The notes: generated by a model not told the origin, from the letters alone. 64,000 nucleotides of DNA from an uncultured Clostridium sp. (GCA_900549235.1 URNT01000001.1:106549-170548); one strand, 5' to 3'; positions 32,746-41,765 are shown, numbered from the stretch's first letter. A program made the numbers and translations.

Positions 32746-33474
32746 GTGGTCCCTATCTCCCCCCTTCAGCTTCGTCTTCAGACCTTTCCTGTCCGCACTC
32801 CCTCCGAGGACGCGCGGCAGTATGCCTACCGTATGATACGAACCTGTATCCTGGAGCTTCTGCTCCTTCCCGGCCAGAAGATGAATGAGGCCGATATTGC
32901 CTCATCTCTGAATATGAGCCGGACCCCTGTGCACGATTCCTTTTTTAAGCTTTCCAGGGAAAATCTGGCCGACATCATCCCCAACCGGGGCGCCTTTGTC
33001 TCAAGACTCAGCCAGGAGCGCATCCAGGAGGCCGTATGGCTCCACACAAGGCTTGGGGATTTTATGCTCCAATCTATTTATATCAGAAAGGTTCCCGGCT
33101 CCCGAATGGAGGCCCTTTACCAGCAGCTTGACCGTTTAAGAGACCTGACTGGCTGCGGCGAGCTGACCGGCGCAGCGGGAATCCTGACCGAATACTACAG
33201 ACAGCTCTACCTGCTGGCCGGAAATATGGAGCATATATGGTCCTCCCTCCAGAAGGCGGACGCAGACCTGCGAAGGCTTTTGTGCCTCGCGGCGGCAAAC
33301 CCAGCAGCCGTAGAGGGGCTTCTGTGTGAGCTGACCGATCTGGCTGACGCCCTTTCGGTCCGGGACCACGACCGGGCCAGTATGGTTTATGAAAACCATA
33401 TGTCCAGGCTTCTTCTTCTGGCAGCCCCCTTACAGTCCCACTATCCCCAGTATTTTACCCCCTCTGACCAGTAG
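32746..33474 (+). CDS. GntR family regulator, FCD-like
   Basis: The 242-residue protein carries a winged helix (MNEADIASSLNMSRTPVHDSFFKLSREN, here cut at about 46-68) and a helical C-terminal domain. The start is uncertain: GTG 32746 is close to its GAGAGG site, while ATG 32833 would remove part of the first helix of the winged domain, so GTG is kept. It precedes the SDR, YiaL and M28 genes and probably regulates them. Confidence 0.83.
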   Translation: MVPISPLQLRLQTFPVRTPSEDARQYAYRMIRTCILELLLLPGQKMNEADIASSLNMSRTPVHDSFFKLSRENLADIIPNRGAFVSRLSQERIQEAVWLHTRLGDFMLQSIYIRKVPGSRMEALYQQLDRLRDLTGCGELTGAAGILTEYYRQLYLLAGNMEHIWSSLQKADADLRRLLCLAAANPAAVEGLLCELTDLADALSVRDHDRASMVYENHMSRLLLLAAPLQSHYPQYFTPSDQ

Positions 33475-33544
33475 ACGGCCGGAGGGCATCCACCTCCGCC
33501 GGTATCTGGCGGAGAAGATTTTATGAAAGGCGGTATCCTGACCT

Positions 33545-34324
33545 ATGACAACATACGACGATCTGTTTTCCTTAAGCGGCAAGACCGCTCTGATCACTGG
33601 AGGCACCGGAGGGCTTGGAAGCGCCATTGCCCGGGCTTTTCTCCAGAAGGGAGCCGGGGTAGCGGTCTGCGGAACCCGTCCGGAAAAAGCAGAGCCCTTA
33701 AAAGCTCTGGCAGAGGAGCTTGGCCGTCCCTTCCTGGCTCTCACCGGAAACCTCACAGACCCCTCTGACGTAAGCCGGATGCTGGACGAGACAGAGCAGA
33801 CTCTGGGATCTGTGGAGATCCTGGTAAACAGCGCCGGGATCAACCGGCTGCTCCCGGCTGAGGATTATGACGATGACACCTTCCGCTCCGTCATGGACTT
33901 AAACCTGAACGCCCTCCACTGCATTACAAGGATGGTTGGGAAACGGTTTATGATCCCCAAAAAATACGGACGGATCCTGAACCTTTCCTCTGTCAAAAGC
34001 CTGATCGGCACCTCCAGTGATTATATCGCTTACTGTGCCAGCAAGGGCGCTGTCAATATGTACACCCGCCAGCTTGCCTGCGAATGGGGAAAATACGGCA
34101 TTACCTGCAACGCCATTGCCCCTACCTTTGTATACACACCCATCAACGCATTCCAGCTGGATGATCCTGTTTTCTACAAAAAGCTTACCGACCGCATTCC
34201 ATTAGGAAGGATCGGCCGCGAGGAAGATGTTGCCTCAGCAGCCCTTTACCTGTGCAGCGACGCCGCTTCCTTTGTAAACGGCCAGATACTCTGCGTAGAC
34301 GGCGGACTGACCGCCATGCAGTAA
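33545..34324 (+). CDS. SDR oxidoreductase, gluconate 5-dehydrogenase / KduD-like
   Basis: The 259-residue protein has GGTGGLGSAIA (NAD(P)-binding), NSAG, a catalytic Ser in LNLSSVKS and YCASK with the Tyr-x-x-x-Lys pair. It ends with a standard SDR C-terminus, NGQILCVDGG. Closest in pattern are enzymes acting on keto sugar acids such as 5-ketogluconate or 2,5-diketo-3-deoxygluconate. The gene sits between a GntR gene and a YiaL paralog. Substrate choice is inference. Confidence 0.88.
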   Translation: MTTYDDLFSLSGKTALITGGTGGLGSAIARAFLQKGAGVAVCGTRPEKAEPLKALAEELGRPFLALTGNLTDPSDVSRMLDETEQTLGSVEILVNSAGINRLLPAEDYDDDTFRSVMDLNLNALHCITRMVGKRFMIPKKYGRILNLSSVKSLIGTSSDYIAYCASKGAVNMYTRQLACEWGKYGITCNAIAPTFVYTPINAFQLDDPVFYKKLTDRIPLGRIGREEDVASAALYLCSDAASFVNGQILCVDGGLTAMQ

Positions 34325-34362
34325 TTCTAATACTAATTAATTCAATCAAGGAGGATCCTATT

Positions 34363-34863
34363 ATGATCTACGGAAACATCAACAGCAAGCATTTTGACCA
34401 GCAGGCCGCCGTTCTTCCAAAGCCCCTTAAAAGCGCCCTGCGCTTTTTAAAGGAAACAGATCTGGCCGCTCACGAGCCAGGACGCTTTGACATCGATCTG
34501 GACGGAGTACCGGCTATTCTCCAGGTTCTGGACCTGTCCACCGCTCCCAGAGAAGATCTGCGTCCTGAGATCCACCGCAAAAACATCGACGTGCAGTTTC
34601 TGGCTGCAGGCGGTCCGGAGGAAGCAGGCTTTTACAGTGATGACGGCTCCTTCCAGGCAGACGAGGATCTTCTGGATACTCCCAGAGACATCCTGTTTTA
34701 CGAAAACGCTCCTGAAGCTCCCGAAGGAAGACTTATGATGGTTCCCGGCACCTATGCCGTTTACTTCCCATGGGATGTGCATATTCCAGCCATCCAGTGC
34801 ACCGATTCTCCGGCGCCGATCCGGAAGATCGTGGTAAAGGTTCCTATGGACGCCTGCCTGTAA
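34363..34863 (+). CDS. YhcH/YjgK/YiaL family protein, second copy
   Basis: The 166-residue protein has ILQVLDLSTAPREDLRPEIHRKNIDVQFLAAGG (family core, cut) and YFPWDVHIPAI. It is clearly diverged from the copy at 25607, so the two may handle different sugar acids. The ATG at 34363 follows AAGGAGG. It is 38 bases after the SDR gene and 9 bases before the M28 peptidase gene, in one operon. Confidence 0.85.
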   Translation: MIYGNINSKHFDQQAAVLPKPLKSALRFLKETDLAAHEPGRFDIDLDGVPAILQVLDLSTAPREDLRPEIHRKNIDVQFLAAGGPEEAGFYSDDGSFQADEDLLDTPRDILFYENAPEAPEGRLMMVPGTYAVYFPWDVHIPAIQCTDSPAPIRKIVVKVPMDACL

Positions 34864-34872
34864 GGAGCCGCC

Positions 34873-35676
34873 ATGAACCTGACACAGCACTTAGAACGCC
34901 TTTCCCAGAAGGATCCTGACAGCCGCCGTCTGGCCCTGTCAGAGGTCCTTCATATGGAAGGCCTTGATTTTACCCTGCAGGAGGAACCTGCCTCCGTCTC
35001 AAATCCCAGAGGAATCTGTAATTATCTGCTGACTCCCCAGAGCAGCGCCCCCTCTCTCCTGTTCTGCGCCCACTACGATGCCGTTCCCGGCAGCTTCGGA
35101 GCCAATGACAACGCCGCCGCAGTCTGTATCCTGATCCAGCTGGCAAAAGAGCTTAAAAAGGAGCATTTTCCCGCCCGCTTTGTCTTCTTTGACCAGGAGG
35201 AAAACAAGCAGGCCGGCAGCCGCCTCTATGCCGCTTGTATGGACAAGAGCCTGGTTACAGGGGTGGTCAGCCTGGATCTCTGCGGCTTCGGAGATACTCT
35301 GGCCGTCTGCGGAAAAACAGACCCCTTTTGCAGGAAGGAGCTTCTTGACAAACACCAGGGACAGACTGTGAGCTATCTTCCTCCCAGTGATGACCGCTCC
35401 TTCCGGGGCCTTCGTATCCCGGTTTTAAGCCTTGCTGTCGTCCCCAGATGGGATATTCAGTATCTGAAGGCCCTGGCTGCCTACGGCGAGGGAATTTTCG
35501 GAAAACCTCCCGAATATCAGATGATCCTGGAACAGATGGAGATCACCTCTACCATGCATGGCGGCTACCGGGATGCCCTTCAGTGGATAGAGCCGGAGGC
35601 CATGGAGCAGATGTACCAGTACCTGTTTGAAGCAGTCCACCTTGCCCCCAGAAAAAAGCGGTTTGGGCTGTTCTAA
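34873..35676 (+). CDS. M28 family zinc metallopeptidase
   Basis: The 267-residue protein shows the M28 metal ligands in order: His67 (AHYDAVPG), Asp79 (GANDNAA), Glu109-110 (FFDQEEN), Asp135 (DLCGFGD) and His229 (TMHGGYRD). There is no signal peptide, so it acts in the cytosol on short peptides or on an acylated or amide-bearing metabolite. It is the last gene of the SDR-YiaL operon and ends at a terminator. Confidence 0.87.
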   Translation: MNLTQHLERLSQKDPDSRRLALSEVLHMEGLDFTLQEEPASVSNPRGICNYLLTPQSSAPSLLFCAHYDAVPGSFGANDNAAAVCILIQLAKELKKEHFPARFVFFDQEENKQAGSRLYAACMDKSLVTGVVSLDLCGFGDTLAVCGKTDPFCRKELLDKHQGQTVSYLPPSDDRSFRGLRIPVLSLAVVPRWDIQYLKALAAYGEGIFGKPPEYQMILEQMEITSTMHGGYRDALQWIEPEAMEQMYQYLFEAVHLAPRKKRFGLF

Positions 35677-35704
35677 ATCCCCCGCCATATCCCGTTCCAT
35701 AAAA

Positions 35705-35742
35705 AAGCAGGCCGTTGTTTCTATGCAGATAACAGCCTGCTT
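35705..35742. terminator. Bidirectional terminator between convergent operons
   Basis: AAGCAGGC and GCCTGCTT form the stem; an A tract precedes it and TTATTTTTTA follows, serving the M28 gene on + and the panE-like gene on -. Confidence 0.9.
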
Positions 35743-35747
35743 ATTTT

Positions 35748-36659
35748 TTATCCTCTTCCTTCCATCGCATGAACCAGATTTACGATAAATTCATGCCCTG
35801 GCACCGGGACTCCGTATTTATTTGCGGCCCGCACCACAGCGCCACTGATGGTATCCACCTCTGTGCGCCTGCCGTCCCGCAGATCCGCCCGGATGGAGGT
35901 ACAGCCGAAAGGATTGTTTCTGGAGGTTTTCTCAACCTTCTGAACCACCGCTTCCTCGTCAAATTCCAGACCGGCAGCAGCAGCCGTCAGGACTGTCTCA
36001 TGGATCAGCTGGCGGCACAGCTTCCAGGTATAGGAGTCAGAGGCAATATAACCCATATCCACCTGGAGCACTCCTGTCAGGGCGCTTAATGATACATTGG
36101 TAAACAGCTTGTCCCAGATCAGGTACTGGATGTTCTCATGGATCCTCACCTCAAAACCGCAGCAGTCAAAGTTCTCCTTCAGCTGTCCAAGGAAGCCGTC
36201 CCGGTCCTCTGTCAGCATCCCCACATTAGTAACGCCGGTTCCGCCTCTTCTTACATGGCCCGGAGCCAGGACAGCTCCGTTGTCCTCTGTGGTTCCGATA
36301 ATCACACGATCCTCACTTACAAATTCCTTTAAAAGTTCCTCATGTCCGGCACCATTCTGAAGGGTCATAAGGCGGGTATTCGGCCCAATCAGGGAACGGT
36401 TCCCCTCCAGGGCGCTTCTGGAAAATAATGCCTTTACGAACAGAATCACCAGATCCGCCGGAGCTTCACCAGATGTATCGCAGAAAGCTCCCGGATGATA
36501 ACAGACTGTGCCCCCATTTTCATCGATCAGAAGGCCCTGGCTGGAGATCTGGTCTACCACACTTTTGTTGGTATCTACTAAAATGACTTCATTATGCTGG
36601 GAAAGACGGCCTCCATAAATAGAGCCCATCGCTCCCGCACCGATCACGGCAATTCTCAT
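35748..36659 (-). CDS. Ketopantoate reductase (ApbA/PanE) family protein
   Basis: The 303-residue protein begins MRIAVIGAGAMGSIYGG (NADPH-binding) and has KALFSRSALE and LTNV-like segments with Lys and Glu of the family active site (KLFTNVSLSALTGVL). PanE makes pantoate, but no other pantothenate gene lies near; in this setting, next to a cyclase-family hydrolase and under GntR control, it may reduce another 2-keto acid. It follows the cyclase gene by 20 bases. Confidence 0.85.
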   Translation of the reverse strand: MRIAVIGAGAMGSIYGGRLSQHNEVILVDTNKSVVDQISSQGLLIDENGGTVCYHPGAFCDTSGEAPADLVILFVKALFSRSALEGNRSLIGPNTRLMTLQNGAGHEELLKEFVSEDRVIIGTTEDNGAVLAPGHVRRGGTGVTNVGMLTEDRDGFLGQLKENFDCCGFEVRIHENIQYLIWDKLFTNVSLSALTGVLQVDMGYIASDSYTWKLCRQLIHETVLTAAAAGLEFDEEAVVQKVEKTSRNNPFGCTSIRADLRDGRRTEVDTISGAVVRAANKYGVPVPGHEFIVNLVHAMEGRG

Positions 36660-36679
36660 AATCTCTCCTTATGTCTGTC

Positions 36680-37366
36680 TTATTCAGAAAACTCAGCCAG
36701 TCCCTCGATAGCGTAAGCGCGAACCGGGCTGGAATCCAGTCCCTTAATAGGAAGGGGAGAATAGCTCATAAAGAATACATCTGTTTTTAACTCCTCCAGG
36801 TTCTTTAATACCTCCAGGAATACGATGTTCTCTGCCATCAGAATATCATGGAAGGGCTTTACGTCCTCATTGCAGTTTTCAATGGAAACGCCATCGCCAA
36901 AGCCTACTGCCTTTACCTTGTGATCCTTGAACCACTGGGCACTCTCTGCTCCCACTAACAGACGCTGGTCCTTATCTGTATTGGTATCCGGTGTAAATGG
37001 AGCCAGCTTGTAGGAGGAGTCGATGATCACAATGTCACCCTCCTTAACCTTTCCTGCCTCACGGTCCAGATCAGCCGCAGTAATGTGGCCTCTCTTAGCA
37101 ACGGTCTCCTTAAAATCAACGTATACGGCACGTCCCAGGAAAGTGGTCAGAGGCAGATCAGCTGCAGAAGGCCAATTATCATCATGGTGATAAGGGCATT
37201 CGCAGTGGGTTCCCAAATGGCTCATCAGATCCATATGGGTATGGAAATCCGGGATCGGGCCTCCTGTATTAAAGCGGAACAGATGGCATCTTCTGGTCTC
37301 CGTTGCAGGATCCAGAATCTTGGACAGATCAACAATTCTCAAATTTCCCATTTCGTAAACACTCAT
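36680..37366 (-). CDS. Cyclase / kynurenine formamidase-like metal hydrolase
   Basis: The 228-residue protein has SHLGTHCECPYHH near residues 70-82, the metal motif of the family (HxGTHxDxPxH) with Glu in place of Asp. Related enzymes open amide or lactone-like bonds. It heads an operon with the PanE-like gene and has a consensus promoter. Kynurenine itself is an unlikely substrate here, given the sugar-acid surroundings. Confidence 0.85.
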   Translation of the reverse strand: MSVYEMGNLRIVDLSKILDPATETRRCHLFRFNTGGPIPDFHTHMDLMSHLGTHCECPYHHDDNWPSAADLPLTTFLGRAVYVDFKETVAKRGHITAADLDREAGKVKEGDIVIIDSSYKLAPFTPDTNTDKDQRLLVGAESAQWFKDHKVKAVGFGDGVSIENCNEDVKPFHDILMAENIVFLEVLKNLEELKTDVFFMSYSPLPIKGLDSSPVRAYAIEGLAEFSE

Positions 37367-37398
37367 TTTTATATCCTCCTTAAATGTTTCTTACCACC

Positions 37399-37440
37399 AG
37401 TATACCGGCATATCGCCCCATTGTCAAGTTTGTATACAAA
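37399..37440 (-). promoter_or_regulatory. Promoter and palindromic operator of the cyclase operon
   Basis: On the minus strand TTGACA (37422-37427), 17 bases, TATACT (37399-37404): a consensus promoter. The perfect palindrome TTTGTATACAAA (37429-37440) lies immediately upstream of the -35 box, and a related TTTTATACAATCC lies at 37453-37465. GTATAC-centred palindromes are typical of FCD GntR regulators such as the gene at 37576. Confidence 0.8.
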
Positions 37441-37575
37441 ATCATAATAGACAATTTTATACAATCCTTTTTGTGCAGTTTCGCCATAAATACAGGAGCT
37501 TTCTTGACATGCAAAGAGCTTTCACTTAAGATGGGACTATAGAATCCAGATAATGAGATAAGGTACAGGTGTTTT

Positions 37576-38226
37576 ATGAAAGAAAAAAGTTTTCTACAGA
37601 TACAGGCATATGATTCCATCAAGGGCAGGATTTTATCCGGCGAGCTGGAACCCGGCTGTCTCTATTCCGAGACAAAGCTGTCAGCCCAGCTTGGCATCTC
37701 CCGGACTCCTATGAGGGAAGCACTGCAGTGCCTGAGCCAGGACGGATATATTACGGTGATCCCAAGCAAAGGCTTTATGATCCGCCAGCTCAACGAAAAG
37801 GATATGAAGGACAGCATCGAGATCCGGTGCGCCATCGAGGGCTTCTGTACTAACCAGATCGCTGCCCAGGTCCATTCCGCCCGAAGGGTCCAGCTGTTTT
37901 CCGACCTGGAGCAGGCCCTGTTCTCTATGGAGGCCTCTCTGGAGCTGGAGGCCTTTATCCACTATGATCATCAGTTTCATCTCCTTTTAGTGAACTATAT
38001 GGAAAATGATGAATTTAATCAGATTTTCCAGCGCCTTCTCTATCTGATCCGCCTGACCTCCCAGGATGCCCTGGCAGCCAGAGGCCGGATCCGGGAGACC
38101 ATTGAGGAGCACAGAGAGTATCTGGAAGCGCTGAAAGCCGGCGACGGGCCCAGAGCTTACCGGGTCATGCTCCATCATCTGACCATGCCTCTTAAGATGC
38201 ACAAGACCCAGAGCCCCTATCTGTAA
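37576..38226 (+). CDS. GntR family regulator, FCD subgroup
   Basis: The 216-residue protein has a winged helix (YSETKLSAQLGISRTPMREA cut at 20) and an FCD domain with His ligands in YDHQFHLLLV and HREYLEAL. It diverges from the cyclase operon, whose promoter region carries a TTTGTATACAAA palindrome. Local repression of that operon is the simple reading. It ends convergent with and overlapping mazF by ten bases. Confidence 0.92.
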   Translation: MKEKSFLQIQAYDSIKGRILSGELEPGCLYSETKLSAQLGISRTPMREALQCLSQDGYITVIPSKGFMIRQLNEKDMKDSIEIRCAIEGFCTNQIAAQVHSARRVQLFSDLEQALFSMEASLELEAFIHYDHQFHLLLVNYMENDEFNQIFQRLLYLIRLTSQDALAARGRIRETIEEHREYLEALKAGDGPRAYRVMLHHLTMPLKMHKTQSPYL

Positions 38227-38564
38227 AGTTCCAGACTGATCCGCAGGGCTTCATCCACCTTTCTTTGCATCCTCTCATCGATATGTCCGATCCGCTCCTT
38301 AAGCCTCTGCTTGTCAATGGTCCTGATCTGTTCTAATAAAATGACGGAGTCCTTTGCCAGGGCACTCCGTCTTGTACTGATCTCCACATGAGTAGGGAGC
38401 TTTGCTTTGTTCATCCGGGAGGTGATGGCGGCGCAGATCACCGTGGGGCTGTGCCTGTTTCCCACATCATTCTGTATAATAAGCACCGGCCTTACGCCGC
38501 CCTGCTCTGAGCCGGTTACTGGCCGCAGATCCGCATAATATAGGTCTCCCCGTCTGATCAGCAT
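38217..38564 (-). CDS. mazF: MazF/PemK-type endoribonuclease
   Basis: The 115-residue protein matches NdoA/MazF: MLIRRGDLYYADLRPVTGSEQGG, RPVLIIQNDVGN, and TSRMNKAKLPTHVEI. It cleaves mRNA at short sites. The ATG at 38564 follows GGAG by ten bases. It lies after alr, the standard Firmicutes place, but the usual ndoAI-type ribbon-helix-helix antitoxin gene between alr and mazF is absent: only 80 bases separate them. Confidence 0.92.
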   Translation of the reverse strand: MLIRRGDLYYADLRPVTGSEQGGVRPVLIIQNDVGNRHSPTVICAAITSRMNKAKLPTHVEISTRRSALAKDSVILLEQIRTIDKQRLKERIGHIDERMQRKVDEALRISLELYR

Positions 38565-38644
38565 TTCTGTCACACTCCATCCTCTGATATAATATCATAT
38601 GACAGAGCCCCTGTTTATGAGCCTGGCTGCTGTATTGAGATGCG

Positions 38645-39820
38645 TTATTCGTACCTCTCGTCAAAGCAGTCCTTCACCATAAGGATCTCCCCGAAGCGCA
38701 GATATACTCTGGGAACCCGCTTGCTGATGCCGCAGATGATCTCGTAGTGAAAACCGCCTCCAAGCTCTGCCAGCTCCTCAATGGTGATCTCTTCCTCTCC
38801 GTCCCGGCCTACCAGGGTAACTGTATCGTCCTCCCTTGCCTCCGGAATCTCTGTTACGTCCACCATAAACTGATCCATGCAGATCCGCCCCAGGATTCTT
38901 GCCCGCTTTCCCCGTATCAGCACCGAGGCTTTATTGGAAAGGCTTCGGATATAACCATCGGCATAGCCTACCGGGATGGTTGCCACCCGCATTTTCCTGT
39001 CTGCCACAAAGGTGCCGCCGTAGCTTACAGCCGCCCCCGGCTCTATGGTCTTTATATAAGTAATAAAGCTTTTAAGGGACATGGCCGGCTTAAGCTTGAT
39101 GCCCTGATGATCTACCTCGTCTGAAGGATAGAGACCGTACATGGCAATTCCCGCCCGGACCAGATCCAGCTCATTGGCCCCCAGGGCCTCTACGATGGCG
39201 GCGCTGTTAGAGCAGTGGCGGATGGGAATGCTGACTCCAAGCTCCTCAAGATACCCCAGAAACTGCTTATAAGCCTGAAACTGCGCCTCATATACAGCCT
39301 TATCTGTCTCATCTGCCCTTGAAAAATGAGTAAAAAGACCCTCAAGGCAGATTCCGAAAAGTCTGCTCATCTCCTTTACCAGCTGAGCAGATTCCCGGTC
39401 CGGCCTCATGCCGATGCGGCTCATCCCCGTATCAAGGGCCAGATGGACCGGAGCCTTCACTCCCTGCTTCTCTGCCAGGGCTGACAGCTTCTGTACCTCC
39501 CCGTACCGGAACATGGCCGGGCAGATATGATAACGGATCAGATCCATAAACCTGGACTCATGGGTAGTCCCAAGGATCAGGATCCGCTTTTTGATGCCAT
39601 TTTTACGCAGCGTTATCCCCTCGTCAATGGAAGCCACCGCAAACCCTTCCACACAGGGCTCGATGGCCCTTGCCACCGGCACTGCCCCATGGCCGTACCC
39701 GTCTGCCTTTACCACGCCCATGATCCCCGTGGAAGGCGGCAGGCTGGCCTTCATGGCTGCCACATTGGAAAGAACGGCGTCCAGATCCACTGCCGCGTAT
39801 ACCCTGCTATAACTTATCAT
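38645..39820 (-). CDS. alr: Alanine racemase
   Basis: The 391-residue protein has the PLP lysine at about 38 in GVVKADGYGHG and the second-domain catalytic Tyr region (IMGVVKAD early; AAVSYGGTF near 265). It supplies D-alanine for peptidoglycan. The start overlaps nnr by four bases. Part of the rex-acpS-nnr-alr-mazF operon. Confidence 0.96.
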   Translation of the reverse strand: MISYSRVYAAVDLDAVLSNVAAMKASLPPSTGIMGVVKADGYGHGAVPVARAIEPCVEGFAVASIDEGITLRKNGIKKRILILGTTHESRFMDLIRYHICPAMFRYGEVQKLSALAEKQGVKAPVHLALDTGMSRIGMRPDRESAQLVKEMSRLFGICLEGLFTHFSRADETDKAVYEAQFQAYKQFLGYLEELGVSIPIRHCSNSAAIVEALGANELDLVRAGIAMYGLYPSDEVDHQGIKLKPAMSLKSFITYIKTIEPGAAVSYGGTFVADRKMRVATIPVGYADGYIRSLSNKASVLIRGKRARILGRICMDQFMVDVTEIPEAREDDTVTLVGRDGEEEITIEELAELGGGFHYEIICGISKRVPRVYLRFGEILMVKDCFDERYE

Positions 39821-41379
39821 TTTAAAATGCCTCCTGTTTCCTCACTGATCTCTGCCAGCAGACTGCCCGCACTCTCTGCAAGCTCTGAGGCGAGGAGGCT
39901 GTGGACTCCCTTTCCGGCTGCCCGTTCTCCGGCCAGTCCGTGAAGGTACACTCCCATAAATGCCCCTTCCTCTTCTTCCATGCCGATGGCGATAAGCCCG
40001 GCGATGATACCTGTCAGCACATCCCCGGAACCGGCCTTTGCCATGGCACTGGTTCCGCTGGTATTGATATATAATGCTCCGTCCTTCCCCGCGGCCACCG
40101 TGGCCGCATCCTTCAGCACGCAGGTGATCCCGTAGCGGGAGGCGTACTCCAGAGCCGTAGCCGGAAGGTTCTCTCTGATAAAATCTACAGTATGCCCGGT
40201 CAGGCGGGCCATCTCCCCAAGATGGGGAGTGATGATGATATTCTCCGTATAATATGAAGTAAGATAGGGATGGGACGCAATGGTGTTCAGCCCGTCGGCA
40301 TCGATGATCACCGGCACAAAGACATTGGTAAGGATCTCCTCTGTCAAATACTCCACATAGGGCTCATTTCCAAGACCAGGGCCTAAAACCGCCACATCAG
40401 CCCACTTCATCTGCTCCTCTACCATCCGCTTGAACTCATCCCGGTTCTCTGTGATCTGATCCGGGGTATACACTGCCAGAACCGCCTCGGGAAGAAGGGT
40501 CTGAAGGGCAGTCCGGTTTTCCTCCGGTGTCAGGATCCTTACAAGCCCGCCTCCTGTGCGATAGGCAGCCAGGGCGCTTAAGTAGGCAGCCCCGCACATA
40601 TTTCTGGAACCGGCCACAATCAGGATCCGGCCAAAGCTCCCCTTATTGGAATAAGCCGGCCGCCCCGGTATCAGCGCCAGATCTGCCCTCTCATAGGCCG
40701 CTGCCCTCTGAACCATGGGCTCTGCCCCCTCCTCCTCAAGGATGTTAAGAGCCTCCGGCGGAAAGCCGATGGAGTCAATCACTACCTGGCCGCTGCAGCT
40801 CTTTCCCAGGCCGATGGCGGTTCCCATTTTTTCCCAGCCAAAAGTAACCGTCACATCTGCCTCCAGGGCAATGCCCATCACCGCGCCGGTTTCCGCGTGG
40901 ATGCCGGAAGGAATGTCCACTGCTGCTACAAGATCCGCACTTCTTCCAAGAAACTCCATGCACCGGCGGCATTCGCCCTCGATCCGTCTGGTAAGACCCA
41001 CTCCGAAGAGTGCGTCCACCAGCACGTCGCAGCGCTGGCCTTTCAGGGTCTCCCATCTGACCGCCTGAATCCCCAGGCGCCTTGCAATGGCAAGCTGCTG
41101 CTTCCACTCCGGGGTCCCCTTCTCTTCCTCTGACACCAGAAGGATTTTTACCTCATACCCCTCCAGTTTAAGCATCCGGGCCACAGCAATGCCGTCTGCA
41201 CCGTTGTTTCCAGTTCCGCAGGCAGCCCAAACCAAGGCCCCCTTTTTTGCCCGCTTTCTGATCTCACAGGCCACCGCCCAGGCCGCCCGCTCCATCAGTA
41301 CCATAGACGGAATCCCGATCTCCTCTATGGTATAGGCATCTACCTCCTTCATGGCCTTTCCTGTCAGTAATGTCCTCAT
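39817..41379 (-). CDS. nnr: Bifunctional NAD(P)HX epimerase / ADP-dependent dehydratase
   Basis: The 520-residue protein joins an N-terminal YjeF epimerase domain (residues 1-210, with GTGNNGADGIAVAR) and a C-terminal dehydratase of the ribokinase fold (GRILIVAGSRNMCGAAYLSALAA early; AKAGSGDVLTGIIAGL late, with the catalytic Asp). It repairs damaged NAD(P)H. It overlaps acpS and alr by four bases at each side. Confidence 0.95.
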   Translation of the reverse strand: MRTLLTGKAMKEVDAYTIEEIGIPSMVLMERAAWAVACEIRKRAKKGALVWAACGTGNNGADGIAVARMLKLEGYEVKILLVSEEEKGTPEWKQQLAIARRLGIQAVRWETLKGQRCDVLVDALFGVGLTRRIEGECRRCMEFLGRSADLVAAVDIPSGIHAETGAVMGIALEADVTVTFGWEKMGTAIGLGKSCSGQVVIDSIGFPPEALNILEEEGAEPMVQRAAAYERADLALIPGRPAYSNKGSFGRILIVAGSRNMCGAAYLSALAAYRTGGGLVRILTPEENRTALQTLLPEAVLAVYTPDQITENRDEFKRMVEEQMKWADVAVLGPGLGNEPYVEYLTEEILTNVFVPVIIDADGLNTIASHPYLTSYYTENIIITPHLGEMARLTGHTVDFIRENLPATALEYASRYGITCVLKDAATVAAGKDGALYINTSGTSAMAKAGSGDVLTGIIAGLIAIGMEEEEGAFMGVYLHGLAGERAAGKGVHSLLASELAESAGSLLAEISEETGGILK

Positions 41380-41762
41380 ACCGTATCTCCTTCCCGCCTG
41401 CCAGGCCCTTCTCCCACTGCAAACGCCATTGCAAGGGTATCTGTATTGGATATGGATACCTCCATCCGCTCCATCCCCATTTCCTGAAAACGCGCCAGCG
41501 CTCCGCCGTAAAGGCGCACACAGGGCTTTCCCAGCTCGTCCCTTATGACCTCTATGTCTATGGGCATAAAGGTGCGGAAGCCTGTTCCCAGAGCCTTTGC
41601 CACCGCTTCCTTCACAGCAAAAGAGCCGGCTAGCTTAGAGGCTGACCCCCTTGCCTGCCGGCTTTCCTGCTCTGTAAACGTGCGTGAGACAAAACGGCCC
41701 CGTTCGCACGCCCTGCGGATACGCTCGATCTCAACCAAATCCGTTCCAACTCCAAGTATCAT
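41376..41762 (-). CDS. acpS: Holo-[acyl-carrier-protein] synthase
   Basis: The 128-residue protein has the magnesium-binding GTDLVEIERI and FAVKEAVAKALGTGF signatures. It attaches phosphopantetheine to ACP for fatty acid synthesis. It lies between rex and nnr with overlapping ends. Slightly long at the C-terminus. Confidence 0.95.
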   Translation of the reverse strand: MILGVGTDLVEIERIRRACERGRFVSRTFTEQESRQARGSASKLAGSFAVKEAVAKALGTGFRTFMPIDIEVIRDELGKPCVRLYGGALARFQEMGMERMEVSISNTDTLAMAFAVGEGPGRREGDTV

Positions 41763-41765
41763 GAC

